Source: Streptomyces boluensis
Lineage (GTDB): Bacteria > Actinomycetota > Actinomycetes > Streptomycetales > Streptomycetaceae
Length of the DNA: 33,307 bases
Assembly: GCF_009908195.1 (NCBI RefSeq)
Contig: NZ_JAAAHS010000033.1
Coordinates: forward strand, 1 to 33,307
Direction of reading: 5' to 3'
Shown: piece by piece, positions 15,200 to 22,747 of the stretch
Numbering within the stretch: position 1 is the stretch's first letter
Layout of the letters: the number at the start of each line of letters is the position of its first letter
The notes under the pieces: generated by a model
Database searches by the model: none
What the model saw: only the letters and a program-made list of their open reading frames with translations
What the model was told of the DNA's origin: nothing
Made by a program: the position numbers and the translations under genes

Positions 15200-15635
15200 C
15201 CAGCACCCTTTCGAGCAGTGCGCGGTCGGGCTGTCCCGGGCCGTGCCCGGTGCCGTAGACCCGGATACGGCCCTGGTCGGCGAGGTCGCTGAGGAGCACC
15301 CTGACCACGCCGAGCGGCATCTTCAGGAGCGCGGCTATCTCCGCGACGGTCCGCATCCGGCGGCAGGTCTCGACGATCGCCCGCATCTCGGGCAGGCCGC
15401 GGCCGCGCGGGTTCCCGTCCGGCTCGCGGCGGCCTTCGGCCCCGTCGGCCGGGGTGTCGAGGGCGGCCACGAAGGTCTCCACGAGCAGCACGTGCCCGAA
15501 GCGGGTACGGCCGCCGGTGAGCGAGTACGGGCGCACCCGGGCCGGGGCCCGGCGCCCACCGCGTATCGGGAGCTTGGCGGCGGTGACGGCGGTGACGGCC
15601 GTCAGCGCGGTGACCGCGGCGTCGGTGCCGGTCAC
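15180..15635 (-). CDS. cvnC: Conservon DUF742 protein CvnC
   Basis: A 151-residue DUF742 protein, the third conservon member. The typical sequence is present: RVRPYSLTGGRTRFGHVLLVET, then MRAIVETCRRMRTVAEIAALLKMPLGVVRVLLSDLADQGRI, a winged-helix-like block at about 85-130. The N-terminus carries an unusual Ala/Val/Thr repeat (TALTAVTAVTAA) encoded by near-tandem DNA at about 15580-15625. The start overlaps the cvnB stop (ATGA at 15632-15635), so translation is coupled. CvnC proteins bind CvnA and CvnD in the reported conservon complex. Confidence 0.93.
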   Translation of the reverse strand: MTGTDAAVTALTAVTAVTAAKLPIRGGRRAPARVRPYSLTGGRTRFGHVLLVETFVAALDTPADGAEGRREPDGNPRGRGLPEMRAIVETCRRMRTVAEIAALLKMPLGVVRVLLSDLADQGRIRVYGTGHGPGQPDRALLERVLGGLRRL

Positions 15636-16123
15636 TGTGCGCTCTCCAGCGACTGCCGCAGCTCGCCCCGGAGTTCAGGGTTAAGGACGTGTCCGACCCG
15701 GCCCACGAAAAGCGCCATGTGGTACGCGACCACGCTCACGTCGCACTCCGGCGCGGCCTGCACCCCGAGCAGCGAGCCGTCGCTGATCGACATGACGAGG
15801 AGGCTGCCCTCGTCCATGGCGACCATGGTCTGCTTCACCCCGCCGCCGTCCATCAGCTTGGCCGCCCCGATGGTGAGGCTGGCGATACCGGACACGAGGC
15901 TCGCGAGGTCCGCGCTCGACCCCTTCGGCCCGCCGCTGTGCGCAGGTGCTGCCTGTGCGGCGTCGGCCTCCGGGTCGGAGGAGAGCAGCAGCAGCCCGTC
16001 GGAGGACACGACCGCGACCGACCTGATCCCGGGAACTTCCCGGACCAGGTTGTCGAGCAGCCAGTGCACATTGCGGGCTTCGCTGCTGAGACGGTACGCG
16101 CGGGACGTACTGGGTGCGGTCAA
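15632..16123 (-). CDS. cvnB: Conservon roadblock/LC7 protein CvnB
   Basis: A 163-residue Roadblock/LC7-fold protein, expected to regulate the CvnD GTPase in the way MglB acts on MglA. Diagnostic stretches are NVHWLLDNLVREVPGIRSVAVVSSDGLLLLSSD near the N-terminus (about residues 19-51), LASLVSGIASLTIGAAKLMDGG in the middle, and GSLLVMSISDGSLLGVQA in the strand region. The start shares an ATGA overlap with the cvnA stop (16120-16123), and its own stop overlaps the cvnC start in the same way. It has standard length and is intact. Confidence 0.94.
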   Translation of the reverse strand: MTAPSTSRAYRLSSEARNVHWLLDNLVREVPGIRSVAVVSSDGLLLLSSDPEADAAQAAPAHSGGPKGSSADLASLVSGIASLTIGAAKLMDGGGVKQTMVAMDEGSLLVMSISDGSLLGVQAAPECDVSVVAYHMALFVGRVGHVLNPELRGELRQSLESAQ

Positions 16124-19100
16124 CTGCGTGCCTCCTCGGCTGGGTCCCCTTGCTCGGCGTCGGCGTCGTCGAGTTCGGCCTGTACGTCCAGGCGGCCGGA
16201 CTTGGCCCCCTGGTGGAACTTGCCGAGCCGTTCACGCAGCGCCTCGGGGTCTACGGAGCTGCGCAGCGGCGCGGGTGCGGGCGCTGCTCCGGTGGCCTTC
16301 GGGGTGCGCTTGGGCAGCCCCGTGTCGGTGATGTGCTCGCGCTGCACCTGCGGCGGCGTCCGCGGCACCCCGTCGTCGACCCGCTCGTGCGTGTCGTCGG
16401 GCTCGGGCGCGGAGACGGATTCGGTGGCGGGGGCGAGCAGGGGTTCGGGCACGAAGGGGTGCGGGTCGTCAGCGTCCAGGACGTCCAGGGCGTCCACGTC
16501 GGCTTCGGCGCCCAGGGTGCCCAAGTCGGCCTCGACGCCCGGGAGTTCACGGTCGGCTTCGGCGTCGGCGTCGGGCTCGTGCTCGGCTTCGGGCTCGCTG
16601 TCCTCGTCGGCCTCGGAGTCGGCCTCGGAGTCGTCGTCGAGCTCGGCGTCGGCTTCGGCGTCGGGCTGCGGCTCGGCGTCGTCCAGCACGGAGTCATGCT
16701 CAATGTCGGGCTCGGTGACGGGTTCGCTGTCGAGCGCGTCGGCGGGCTCGGTGTCCAGCGCGTCAGCGGGCTCGTCCGTGTCGTCCGCCTCGGGGGCCAC
16801 CTCGGGGTCCGCCTCCGCGAACGCCCGCTCCGCGGCGCGGATGTACGGGTCGTCGCCCTGCGGCTCGTCCGACGACGGGTCGAGGGAGCCCTGCAGCACG
16901 TTGGAGTTGGCCTCCGCCTCGGCCCCCGGCAGGTGCACCTCCGGTGCCTGTCCCGGCACGGTCGCGCCGCTCTGGGCGGCGACGGCGGCGGCCGGGGCGG
17001 CGGCCAGCACCGGCTGCGGCAGGACCACGACGGCTTCCAGGCCGCCCTGCTGCTGCTCGCGCAGCTCGACCCGGAGGCCGTGCCGGGCGGCGAGCCTGGC
17101 CACGACGTACAGGCCGAGCCCGAGGCCGTCCGGCTCCTCGCCATCGGCGGCCACGACCGGCTCGTACGGCCGCTCGGGGTCGAACTCGGCGAGCCCGGCG
17201 TTGAGTTCGCGCAGCCGCTCGTCGCCGATGCCGATGCCCTCGTCACGTACGGAGAGCATCGCCTCGCCGTTCTCCAGGAGCCAGCCGGAGATCTCCACGG
17301 CGGCGTCCGGGGGCGAGAACGAGGTGGCGTTCTCCAGGAGTTCGGCGACCAGGTGGCTGATGTCGTCGGCGGCGGAGCCCTCGAGGTGGGCGTGCGGCGG
17401 CAGCGAGGCGATCCGGACCCGGTCGTACTGGTCGATCTCGCTGACGGCGGCGCGCAGTACGTCGATCAGCGGGACCGGGCCCGCGTGGTCGCCGCGGTGC
17501 TCGGCGCCCGCGAGGACCAGGAGGTTCTCGCTGTGCCTGCGCATGACGGTGGCGAAGTGGTCCAGCTTGAACAGCGTGCCGAGCCGGTCGGGGTCCTGTT
17601 CGCGCTCCTCCAGGCCCTCGATGACGCCGAGTTGGCGCTCGACCACGGCGAGGGCGCGCAGCGCCAGCTGGACCACGGTGCCGTCGGCCTCGCCTCCGGC
17701 GCCCGTCACCTGGCCGAGGACCTCGTCGAGCTGGTCGCGCAGCTCCTCGCGCTCGTCGGCGAGCTTCTCGCGCTGGCCGACCAGGTGCTTGCGGTCGCCC
17801 TCCAGGACGGTGAGCCGGTCCTGGAGCCGCTGGGCCTGCGCGTGCAGGGTGTTGACCGAGCGTACGACCGCGGCGAACTCGTCGTTGCGGCCGGTGAAGC
17901 GGATCGGTTCCTCCGCCGCCTGGGCGTCGGCGAGCCGGGCCGAGCCCAGGCGCAGCACCGCGAGCGGGCGGGTCAGGGTGCGCGCGACGGCGGTGGCGAT
18001 GCCGACGGCGAGCAGCAGCAGGACACCGACGAGGGCGATCCGCACTTCGAGGGCGGTCACGTCGTCGTCGCGGAGCCGGGAGAGGCTCTCCACGCGGTCG
18101 GCGGCGAGGGTGTTCTCGACGCTGCGCAACTGCTCGACGCGGGCGGAGAGCGCGGCGCCCACCCGCTCGCGGTCGTAGCGGAGTTCGGCGGCCGAGAGGG
18201 TCGGCTGGTCGGTGAGCCGGGCCAGGTACCGCTCGGCGGTGACGACCTCGGGTCCGGTGACCGTGGAGCCGAGCTTGGCGCGGTCGGTGCCGGGGGCGGC
18301 GCGCTCGAAGTCGCTGAGGGCGGCCTGCTCGCTGACCCGGGACTGCTGGGCGGCGGCCGCGAGGGCGTTGCGGCTGCGGGAGTTGGCGCTCGTGCCCGCG
18401 GTGGGGCGGCCGGTGACCGGGTCCATGCCGGGGGCCCGGTCGCGGGGTGTGGCGAGCGCGGCGAGCAGCAGGCCGCGGGTGGCGCCGGCCTGCTCGACGG
18501 CACGGTCGAGGTCGGCGAGCGCGCGGGCGCCCGAGCCGGCCCGCGGCGGCAGCTGCTCGGCCAGGTGCTCGACGAGGGCGTGCAGTTCGGCGATGGCCTT
18601 GGTGTACGCGGTGTGCGTCTCAAGGGCGCTGCCCTTGCCGGTGACGGCGGCGCGGCGGACCTGCGCGAGGGCGTCGAGGTCGCGGCGCAGCTCGCCGTTC
18701 GCCTCGGCCCGTACTTCCTTGATCCGGCGGTCGACGCGGCCGCCGCGGCCCTGCGCGAGCCCGTCGACCGGCTTGTCGTCGGGGCGGCCGGTCGCGATGT
18801 ACGAGGTGACCTCGTCGCGTTCGTCGGCGAGCGAGTGGGCGAGCGACACGGCGTTCTTGGTCAACTCGGCGAGCGTGACGAGCCGCTGCGACTCGGCGAG
18901 CTGGGCCGAGGAGTCGGTGATGCCGGGGGTGCCCGCGCCCGCGACGGTGGCCGCGACCACCGCGACGGCGACGATCAGCCGGTTCCGTACCCGCTTGGGG
19001 CGGCCCGCGGGCGCTGCCGCGGACTGCGGCCGCTCCGCGGTGACCGGTCCTTCGGGGGTGTCGGAGCGGGCCTCGGGGGCCGCGCCCTCGGTGTTGGCGG

Positions 19101-19161
19101 GCCGCGTCGTTTCCTTGCCGCCCTTGCCCCGAGGCCGCTTCTTCTGCACCGGTGCTCGCAT
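16120..19161 (-). CDS. cvnA: Conservon sensor kinase-like protein CvnA
   Basis: A membrane receptor of 1013 residues heading the conservon. A basic, Pro-rich N-terminus leads to TM1 (about 60-78). An extracytoplasmic region at about 80-370 resembles the NIT nitrate/nitrite-sensing helical domain. TM2 is at about 375-395 and HAMP at 395-447. A helical dimer part contains FKLDHFATVMRRHSENLLVLAG (about 531-552) in place of a standard H box. The ATPase domain has N611 in ELLENATSFSPP, DEGIGIG (640-646) and GLGLGL (679-684). The last about 290 residues are a tail very rich in Asp, Glu, Ala and Pro, encoded by repetitive DNA at about 16490-16800. The ATG at 19161 has GAGGAA about 14 nt upstream. 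Overlapping stops and starts tie cvnA to cvnD in one operon. Confidence 0.94.
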   Translation of the reverse strand: MRAPVQKKRPRGKGGKETTRPANTEGAAPEARSDTPEGPVTAERPQSAAAPAGRPKRVRNRLIVAVAVVAATVAGAGTPGITDSSAQLAESQRLVTLAELTKNAVSLAHSLADERDEVTSYIATGRPDDKPVDGLAQGRGGRVDRRIKEVRAEANGELRRDLDALAQVRRAAVTGKGSALETHTAYTKAIAELHALVEHLAEQLPPRAGSGARALADLDRAVEQAGATRGLLLAALATPRDRAPGMDPVTGRPTAGTSANSRSRNALAAAAQQSRVSEQAALSDFERAAPGTDRAKLGSTVTGPEVVTAERYLARLTDQPTLSAAELRYDRERVGAALSARVEQLRSVENTLAADRVESLSRLRDDDVTALEVRIALVGVLLLLAVGIATAVARTLTRPLAVLRLGSARLADAQAAEEPIRFTGRNDEFAAVVRSVNTLHAQAQRLQDRLTVLEGDRKHLVGQREKLADEREELRDQLDEVLGQVTGAGGEADGTVVQLALRALAVVERQLGVIEGLEEREQDPDRLGTLFKLDHFATVMRRHSENLLVLAGAEHRGDHAGPVPLIDVLRAAVSEIDQYDRVRIASLPPHAHLEGSAADDISHLVAELLENATSFSPPDAAVEISGWLLENGEAMLSVRDEGIGIGDERLRELNAGLAEFDPERPYEPVVAADGEEPDGLGLGLYVVARLAARHGLRVELREQQQGGLEAVVVLPQPVLAAAPAAAVAAQSGATVPGQAPEVHLPGAEAEANSNVLQGSLDPSSDEPQGDDPYIRAAERAFAEADPEVAPEADDTDEPADALDTEPADALDSEPVTEPDIEHDSVLDDAEPQPDAEADAELDDDSEADSEADEDSEPEAEHEPDADAEADRELPGVEADLGTLGAEADVDALDVLDADDPHPFVPEPLLAPATESVSAPEPDDTHERVDDGVPRTPPQVQREHITDTGLPKRTPKATGAAPAPAPLRSSVDPEALRERLGKFHQGAKSGRLDVQAELDDADAEQGDPAEEARS

Positions 19162-19532
19162 TCTTGAAGTTCTCGTTCCTCACCGGGGGCGCACGCGGCG
19201 AACGGGTCGACGCGGGGCCCCTCTGGTACGGCTCATGACCATTCCAGTGCGGTTGAGCAGTGGCCGCCCATCCTCATGTCGGGCCACCCGAAGGAGTGAA
19301 CATCGACGGGGAGGACCGGGCAAGTTCCTCCGGCAAACTCATCGACCGCACAGGGAGCGCCGGTTGGACGGGCTGGGCCCGCTTTGGCAGGATGCCCCGC
19401 CGCTCGCTCACCGGAGGCTATCAATGCGCCGGAGGCCGGGTTCCTGACCGGATAGGACCAGGTGGGAACCGGATGGGAGCAGGCGTGACGGCCCAAGTCC
19501 CGGTTTGTGGAGACCTCGTGCAGACTGGCTGA
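19162..19532. promoter_or_regulatory. Divergent cvnA / PP2C-like intergenic region with a 21-bp-period direct repeat
   Basis: This 371-bp gap holds no credible gene. The clearest structure is a direct repeat: ACCGGATAGGA at 19447-19457 and ACCGGATGGGA at 19468-19478, with 10 of 11 positions equal and a period of 21 bp. They are enclosed by a GGTTCC...GGAACC pair. It lies about 55-85 bp before the phosphatase start and could be a regulator site. I could not place a confident promoter for cvnA. Confidence 0.35.
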
Positions 19533-20381
19533 ATGCGCATCGAACTCGCCACGGAGCCGGGCGACCCGCGACGCCCGAACGAGGACTTCGCGTCGGTCGC
19601 GATCCCCGCGTCAGGACAGGGCGGTGTGCTCGTACTCCTCGACGGGGTCACGCCACCCACCGGCGACGACGGCTGTCTGCATTCCGTCCCCTGGTTCACG
19701 GCCCGCCTCGGCGGAGCGCTGGGCGAACTGTCGGGTTCGCGGCGGGATATGGGCTTGCGCGAGGTGCTGTCCTCAGCCATCGCGCGTACCGCCGAGACTC
19801 ATCGCCAAACCTGTGACCTTTCTCACCCTCGTACGCCACAGGCGACCGTGGTGCTCGCGCGGTGGGACGAGGAGCGGATCGAGCATCTGGTGCTGTCCGA
19901 CTCGGCGTTGCTCGTCGAGTCCACGGACGGCACGGTGCGCGCGGTGCTCGACCCGCGCCTCGGCGCACTGCCGCCCCAGGTTCAGCAGGCCCGCGCGGCG
20001 GTGCGCGCACTGCCCGAGGGCACGCCCGAACGGGCCGCGGCGGCACGGGAGTACGTGGCCGCGGTGGAGGCGCTGCGCAACGCGGAGGGCGGGTTCTTCA
20101 CGGCCGCGGCGGACCCGGCGGTCGCGGAGCGCGCGGTCTGCGGGACCTGGCCGCGCGAAGGGGTCCGCGCGGTGGCGGCGCTGACGGACGGGGCGACGCG
20201 CTGGGTGGAGAAGTTCGGCGCGGGCGACTGGACGGCGTGCTTCGCGCTGCTCCGCGAGCGGGGCGGCGCACAGGAGTTGATCGACCGGGTACGCAAGCTG
20301 GAGACCGCCGACCCCGAGGGCCGGTCGGCCCCGCGCGGCAAGCGGCACGATGACGCGGCGGCGGTGTTCGTGGAGTTCTGA
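19533..20381 (+). CDS. PP2C-family protein phosphatase-like protein
   Basis: A 282-residue protein with the metal-binding pattern of PP2C Ser/Thr phosphatases. RRPNEDF is near the N-terminus (about 13-19), LLDGVT has the first metal Asp (D37), and LSDSALLV is the strand-turn motif. ALTDGATRW has a second metal Asp, and RHDDAAAVFVEF closes the C-terminus. It is a stand-alone catalytic domain with no membrane or sensory domain. The middle insertion (about 150-190) is Ala/Arg-rich and helical. The start is ATG 19533; a Shine-Dalgarno is not evident, so it may be leaderless. Its substrate is unknown. It is convergent with the MarR gene, with 31 bp between stops. Confidence 0.8.
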   Translation: MRIELATEPGDPRRPNEDFASVAIPASGQGGVLVLLDGVTPPTGDDGCLHSVPWFTARLGGALGELSGSRRDMGLREVLSSAIARTAETHRQTCDLSHPRTPQATVVLARWDEERIEHLVLSDSALLVESTDGTVRAVLDPRLGALPPQVQQARAAVRALPEGTPERAAAAREYVAAVEALRNAEGGFFTAAADPAVAERAVCGTWPREGVRAVAALTDGATRWVEKFGAGDWTACFALLRERGGAQELIDRVRKLETADPEGRSAPRGKRHDDAAAVFVEF

Positions 20382-20412
20382 GCGGCTACGGAAGGTTCCT
20401 GAGCCACTCGGA

Positions 20413-20904
20413 CTACTCGGAGCTGTCGTTCAACTGCCCCAGAAGCCGGGCCAGTTCGGCGACCTCGGCCCGGTCCCAGCCGGAGAGGCGCTGTACGTAC
20501 GTGGCGCGGCGGGCGTCCCGGACCGTGCGGAACCGCACCCGGCCCTCCTCGGTGAGGCGCAAGAGGGAGGCCCGGCCGTCCTGCGGGTCGGGGTCGCGGG
20601 CGACGAGCCCGAGCTCCTCCAGGGCCCGCAGCTGACGGCTCATGGTCGCCTTGCCGACGCCGATGTACGCGGCGAGTTCGGTGGCCCGCTGCGGCCCTCC
20701 TTCCTCAAGCCGGACGAGGAGGCCGTACGCGGCGGGCTCCAGGTCCGGGTGGACCGCGCGGGCCATCTCGCCGGACGAGGCGCGGGCGCGGCGCAGGAAG
20801 ACGGTCAACTCCCGTTCCAGGGCGAGGAATTCGTGGTCCACACCACTTTCGGCGTCGCCCGCCGCTCCGCCCGTTCCGTCGCCCTCGTGCACGTCAGCAC
20901 CCAT
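20413..20904 (-). CDS. MarR family transcriptional regulator
   Basis: A 163-residue winged-helix repressor. The MarR core is clear: AYGLLVRLEEGGPQRATELAAYIGVGKATMSRQLRALEELGLVARDPDPQDGRASLLRLTEEGR (about 58-121). It has the DxRxS/T-like wing DPQDGRAS. An acidic N-terminal extension of about 25 residues is variable. The start is ATG 20904; GGGAAAG upstream is a weak ribosome site. It is divergent from the GH25 lysozyme gene with 218 bp between starts, so it may regulate that gene, itself, or both. The ligand is unknown. Confidence 0.9.
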   Translation of the reverse strand: MGADVHEGDGTGGAAGDAESGVDHEFLALERELTVFLRRARASSGEMARAVHPDLEPAAYGLLVRLEEGGPQRATELAAYIGVGKATMSRQLRALEELGLVARDPDPQDGRASLLRLTEEGRVRFRTVRDARRATYVQRLSGWDRAEVAELARLLGQLNDSSE

Positions 20905-20977
20905 GAATCGCTTTCCCGTTCGTGAAAGTTTCCTCCAGCCGCGGTCATCGCCGCAGCTCGGCCAGTATTCCGCAGGA

Positions 20978-21023
20978 GTAGACCAACGGCGGTCACCAAG
21001 CTCCCTTCCCCCACCGGGTCTAC
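20978..21023. promoter_or_regulatory. Spaced 7-bp inverted repeat between marR-type and lysozyme genes
   Basis: GTAGACC at 20978-20984 and GGTCTAC at 21017-21023 are exact inverted copies separated by 32 bp. They sit midway in the 218-bp divergent region. They could be two half-sites or a looped operator for the MarR protein. The evidence is weak, as arms this short can occur by chance. Confidence 0.3.
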
Positions 21024-21122
21024 GTGCGTAGCGTCCGGGGAAGAGATGAGATGACATGAACACGTACGGTCCCTGCAAGGTCCCCCCACCGCGCCCTTTT
21101 TGAGGCCCCCCGGAGGCACGCG

Positions 21123-21980
21123 ATGTCCGCGCCCAGACCTGGCTCCCCCGTAAGACCCGGCCGCTTCCGCTCCGCACGTCGCTCCCGCAGGCCGGCCGTG
21201 GCCGTTCTGCTGACCGTTCTCTCCCTGCTCCTCGCCTTCCCGACCACCGCTCAGGCCGCGGAGGACGTGCCGCCGCGCGGCTCCGCCCACATGGGCATGG
21301 GCGTCGCCGAGCACGACGGCGTCGGCGACCTCCCGACCGGCAACCCGCTCGCGGCCCAGACCGAGGGCGTGGACGTCTCCAGCCACCAGGGCAACGTCAA
21401 CTGGGCGTCGCTGTGGACCAGTGGCGTGAAGTGGGCCTACGTGAAGGCCACCGAGGGGACGTACTACAAGAACCCGTACTTCGCGCAGCAGTACAACGGT
21501 TCGTACAACGTCGGCATGATCCGTGGCTCGTACCACTTCGCCACCCCCAACACGACGGGCGGCGCCGCCCAGGCGGACTACTTCGTCAACAACGGCGGTG
21601 GCTGGTCCAAGGACGGCAAGACGCTGCCGGGCGCGCTCGACATCGAGTGGAACCCGTACGGCGCCCAGTGCTTCGGCAAGACGCAGGCCGGGATGGTCAG
21701 CTGGATCTGGGACTTCGTCAACCGGTACAAGACACGCACGGGCCGCTACCCGGTGATCTACACGGCCACCAGCTGGTGGAAGACCTGCACCGGCAACTAC
21801 AGCGGCTTCGCGGCCAACCACCCGCTGTGGATCGCCCGCTACAACACCACGCCCGGCGAGCTGCCCGCGGGCTGGGGCTTCTACACGATGTGGCAGTACA
21901 CGTCGTCCGGCCCGATCGTCGGTGACCACAACAGGTTCAACGGGGCGCTCGACCGTGTGGTGGCGCTGGCTAACGGGTAG
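21123..21980 (+). CDS. Secreted GH25 lysozyme (N-acetylmuramidase)
   Basis: Extracellular 1,4-beta-N-acetylmuramidase of the Chalaropsis/cellosyl type, cutting the glycan backbone of peptidoglycan. The 285-residue precursor has a long Arg-rich signal peptide (hydrophobic about 24-40, likely cut near AQA-AED, about 46) and a short linker. The GH25 domain covers about 80-285: EGVDVSSHQG (D84), GSYHFA, and ALDIEWN (D173 and E175, the DxE catalytic pair). VIYTATSWW, PLWIARY and MWQYTSSG are the usual later strands. No separate wall-binding domain is present. The ATG at 21123 has GGAGG about 7 nt upstream. Two hairpins follow the stop. Confidence 0.95.
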   Translation: MSAPRPGSPVRPGRFRSARRSRRPAVAVLLTVLSLLLAFPTTAQAAEDVPPRGSAHMGMGVAEHDGVGDLPTGNPLAAQTEGVDVSSHQGNVNWASLWTSGVKWAYVKATEGTYYKNPYFAQQYNGSYNVGMIRGSYHFATPNTTGGAAQADYFVNNGGGWSKDGKTLPGALDIEWNPYGAQCFGKTQAGMVSWIWDFVNRYKTRTGRYPVIYTATSWWKTCTGNYSGFAANHPLWIARYNTTPGELPAGWGFYTMWQYTSSGPIVGDHNRFNGALDRVVALANG

Positions 21981-21981
21981 C

Positions 21982-21999
21982 CCGGGGGCCAGCCCCCGG
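21982..21999 (+). terminator. Hairpin after the lysozyme gene
   Basis: CCGGGGGC (21982-21989) and GCCCCCGG (21992-21999) form a perfect 8-bp, all-GC stem with a 2-nt loop, starting 2 nt after the lysozyme stop. It is a likely intrinsic-type terminator. Confidence 0.65.
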
Positions 22000-22108
22000 A
22001 CCCCCTCCCCCAGCTACCGCTGGGAGGTGCCCCCACCTCAAACGCCGGAGGGGCTATCTTTTAGCCCGTCCGGCGATTGAGGACTTCGGGAAGGGGCGGG
22101 GAGGGGAA
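22000..22108. repeat. Intergenic repeat, copy 2, with hairpin
   Basis: Between the lysozyme and P-loop genes lie three elements. A pyrimidine-rich block at 22001-22036 contains the small stem CAGC-TACC-GCTG; I recall this block as common between Streptomyces genes. A hairpin follows at 22044-22074, with 13-bp arms and one mismatch. Finally 22069-22108 is the reverse complement of the repeat at 11867-11922 (29 nt and 14 nt identical blocks). Here the two blocks are directly joined, without the 13-nt insert of copy 1. Confidence 0.75.
22044..22074. terminator. Bidirectional hairpin before the P-loop kinase-like gene
   Basis: GCCGGAGGGGCTA (22044-22056) pairs with TAGCCCGTCCGGC (22062-22074) at 12 of 13 positions around a 5-nt T-rich loop. 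It probably terminates read-through from the lysozyme unit. Confidence 0.6.
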
Positions 22109-22143
22109 AAGCACGTCCCACCACCGACCGGAGGTCACCCCTC

Positions 22144-22695
22144 ATGTCCCTCGTCGTCCTCACCGGTGGTCCCGGCTCCGGCAAGACAACGCTGATCGAC
22201 GCCCTGGAGAGGTCAGGCCTCGCCCGCACCGAGGAGGCGGGGCGGGCCGTCATCCGGGATCAACTCGCCGTTGGCGGACGGGCGTTGCCCTGGGAGGACC
22301 GGGAGCGGTTCGCCGAGCTGATGCTCGACCGGGAGCTGCGCTCGTACCACGAGGCCCGCGCGGCACCCGGCGCCGGACCCGTCCTCTTCGACCGCGGGCT
22401 GCCCGACCTCGTCGGCTACCTCCGCCTCGAAGGCATCCCGCTGCCCGCCCGCGTCCACACGGCCGCCGGCGAACTCCGGTACCACCGAACGGTGTTCATC
22501 GCCCCGCCCTGGCCCGCGATCTACGCCCAGGACGCCGAGCGCAAGCAGTCGTACGAGGTCGCGGTGCGGACGTACGAGGTGATGGCGGAGGTCTATCCGG
22601 AGTACGGGTACGAGCTGGTGGAGCTGGAGCGCGTACCGGTCGCCGAGCGGGTGGCGTTCGTGCGCTCTTGCCTTGGAGTGGGCTCGAGCACCTAG
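22144..22695 (+). CDS. AAA-type P-loop ATPase/kinase-like protein
   Basis: A 183-residue cytoplasmic P-loop protein. Walker A is GGPGSGKTT at residues 8-16. LFDRGLPDLVGYL near residue 80 gives the DRG motif seen in small-molecule kinases of the NadR/AAA_28 group. The lid-like segment is EVAVRTYEVMAEVYPEYGYEL, typical of these predicted kinases. The substrate is not known; related proteins phosphorylate small metabolites. The ATG at 22144 has GGAGG 9 nt upstream. The aldo/keto reductase gene follows after 52 bp. Confidence 0.85.
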   Translation: MSLVVLTGGPGSGKTTLIDALERSGLARTEEAGRAVIRDQLAVGGRALPWEDRERFAELMLDRELRSYHEARAAPGAGPVLFDRGLPDLVGYLRLEGIPLPARVHTAAGELRYHRTVFIAPPWPAIYAQDAERKQSYEVAVRTYEVMAEVYPEYGYELVELERVPVAERVAFVRSCLGVGSST

Positions 22696-22747
22696 CGTCC
22701 GTAGCGATGCACCGGTTCACCGGTTCACCACCGACGAGAGGGACACT

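Noticed and set aside
12803..15292. An 829-codon plus-strand open frame across the NlpC/P60 end, monooxygenase and cvnD
   Set aside because: It runs over three real genes with recognised motifs and shows no family features; antisense shadow of high-GC coding DNA.
16114..19167. A 1017-codon open frame on the plus strand opposite cvnA
   Set aside because: It mirrors cvnA exactly in extent and arises from strong GC bias at third positions; its composition (Gly/Val/Leu/Arg-rich) has no domain, whereas cvnA has clear kinase motifs and chained overlaps.
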